A DNA stretch of 5,742 bases from an uncultured Collinsella sp. (GTDB taxonomy: Bacteria > Actinomycetota > Coriobacteriia > Coriobacteriales > Coriobacteriaceae): the NCBI GenBank assembly GCA_905198825.1, contig CAJKEF010000087.1, positions 1 to 5,742 of the forward strand, read 5' to 3'. The notes below the pieces were generated by a model. The model had not been told where the DNA came from. It saw only the letters and a list, made by a program, of their open reading frames with translations, and searched no databases. Shown here in pieces: positions 5,536-5,742 of this stretch. Position 1 is the first letter of the stretch. Each line of letters starts with the position of its first letter. The position numbers and the translations under genes are program-made.

Positions 5536-5543
5536 CTCCTTTC
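5536..5543 (-). promoter_or_regulatory. Ribosome binding site that selects the GTG start of ogt
   Basis: On the minus strand GAAAGGAG ends 6 nt before GTG 5529. It is strong and supports the GTG start; no in-frame ATG gives a family-like N-terminus. Confidence 0.75.
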
Positions 5544-5556
5544 AAAACTCCGCACC

Positions 5557-5587
5557 ATAATACCGCGAATTGTGCAGACAACCCCAA
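5557..5587 (-). promoter_or_regulatory. Candidate promoter of ogt
   Basis: On the minus strand TATTAT (5562-5557) is a fair -10 hexamer 27 nt before the start codon. TTGGGG (5587-5582) is a poor -35 at 19-bp spacing, and TTGTCT (5581-5576) is too close. Transcription would begin near 5550, leaving a short leader that just includes the ribosome binding site. Weak. Confidence 0.3.
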
Positions 5588-5633
5588 TCGACCCCAAAGT
5601 CACCCAAGGCAGCAGGCGCAAAGCGCCGAGGCC

Positions 5634-5687
5634 GCCGCTGGGACCAGAGCCCGCAACAGCCGCGCGCCCCCACATCAGCCCAGCGGC
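5634..5687. repeat. 9-bp inverted repeat upstream of ogt
   Basis: GCCGCTGGG (5634-5642) and CCCAGCGGC (5679-5687) are perfectly complementary around 36 nt. A smaller hairpin, GGCGC-AAA-GCGCC (5615-5627), lies just outside. On the minus strand the structure begins right after the possible stop codon at 5689, so it could end the upstream transcript, but no T-tract follows. Confidence 0.35.
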
Positions 5688-5688
5688 C

Positions 5689-5742
5689 TCAACCAATAAC
5701 GGCCCCATCGTAGGCCGCCTGCAGCAGCGTCACCGCAGGCGG
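5689..5742 (-). CDS. Possible C-terminal end of an upstream minus-strand gene (partial)
   Basis: From the window's right edge, one minus-strand frame reads PPAVTLLQAAYDGAVIG and then stops at TGA (5691-5689). The mix of residues looks like a real protein tail, and a gene here would precede ogt by 159 nt on the same strand. Only 17 codons are visible, no family is recognised, and another frame is also open for about 20 codons, so this is tentative. Confidence 0.35.
   Translation of the reverse strand, partial: PPAVTLLQAAYDGAVIG

Noticed and set aside
5463..5708. 81-codon minus-strand frame overlapping the start of ogt
   Set aside because: It overlaps ogt in another frame, has no clear ribosome binding site, and its second half is Arg/Ser-rich shadow sequence.
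1..5742. tRNA, rRNA, CRISPR array, intact insertion sequence or integrase
   Set aside because: Looked for on both strands; no clover-leaf with TTCGA loop context, no regularly spaced repeats and no transposase or recombinase motifs were seen.

Overview
The window is GC-rich and carries two minus-strand transcription units flanking a plus-strand region. The GAAC-N4-GTTC type LexA site (the Gram-positive and actinobacterial form), the codon use and the kind of ABC permease suggest an actinobacterium, most likely a gut Coriobacteriia such as Collinsella or Olsenella. This placement is inferred from overall look, not from a search.

Region by region: (1) 1-3162, minus strand: a two-gene ABC exporter operon. 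A complete LolD/MacB-type ATPase (3162-2461) is followed after 5 nt by a very large FtsX-type permease (2455 to beyond position 1, cut by the window edge). (2) 3163-3433: an intergenic region with a short repeat-like element and, just before the next gene, a perfect 14-bp palindrome matching the Gram-positive LexA (SOS) box, overlapping a promoter. (3) 3434-4072, plus strand: an intact COG4832-type GyrI-like (SHS2 fold) protein, apparently under that SOS box. (4) 4073-4243: an intergenic region ending in a compact leader with two interleaved inverted repeats, one terminator-like and one that masks the ribosome binding site of the next gene. (5) 4244-4806, plus strand: the N-terminal third of an Abi_2 (AbiD/AbiF-like) abortive-infection gene that breaks off near 4586 and is joined to the last ~65 codons of a ClC-type chloride channel gene in another frame; both are remnants. 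(6) 4833-4912: an alternating inverted/direct repeat cluster between convergent genes. (7) 5529-4951, minus strand: an intact Ogt-type O6-alkylguanine-DNA alkyltransferase with a GTG start. (8) 5530-5742: non-coding leader, perhaps the last codons of another minus-strand gene, and two inverted repeats.

Functionally, the two intact single genes both point to DNA damage. Ogt reverses O6-alkylguanine. GyrI-like proteins either protect gyrase (E. coli SbmC) or hydrolyse cyclopropane-bearing DNA alkylators (reported for some members). The SOS box before the GyrI-like gene parallels the SOS control of E. coli sbmC. The two most interesting points are this SOS-GyrI pairing and the RNA-switch or RNA-antitoxin-like leader left in front of the decayed Abi gene, since Abi_2/AbiF proteins are known to be associated with structured non-coding RNAs.
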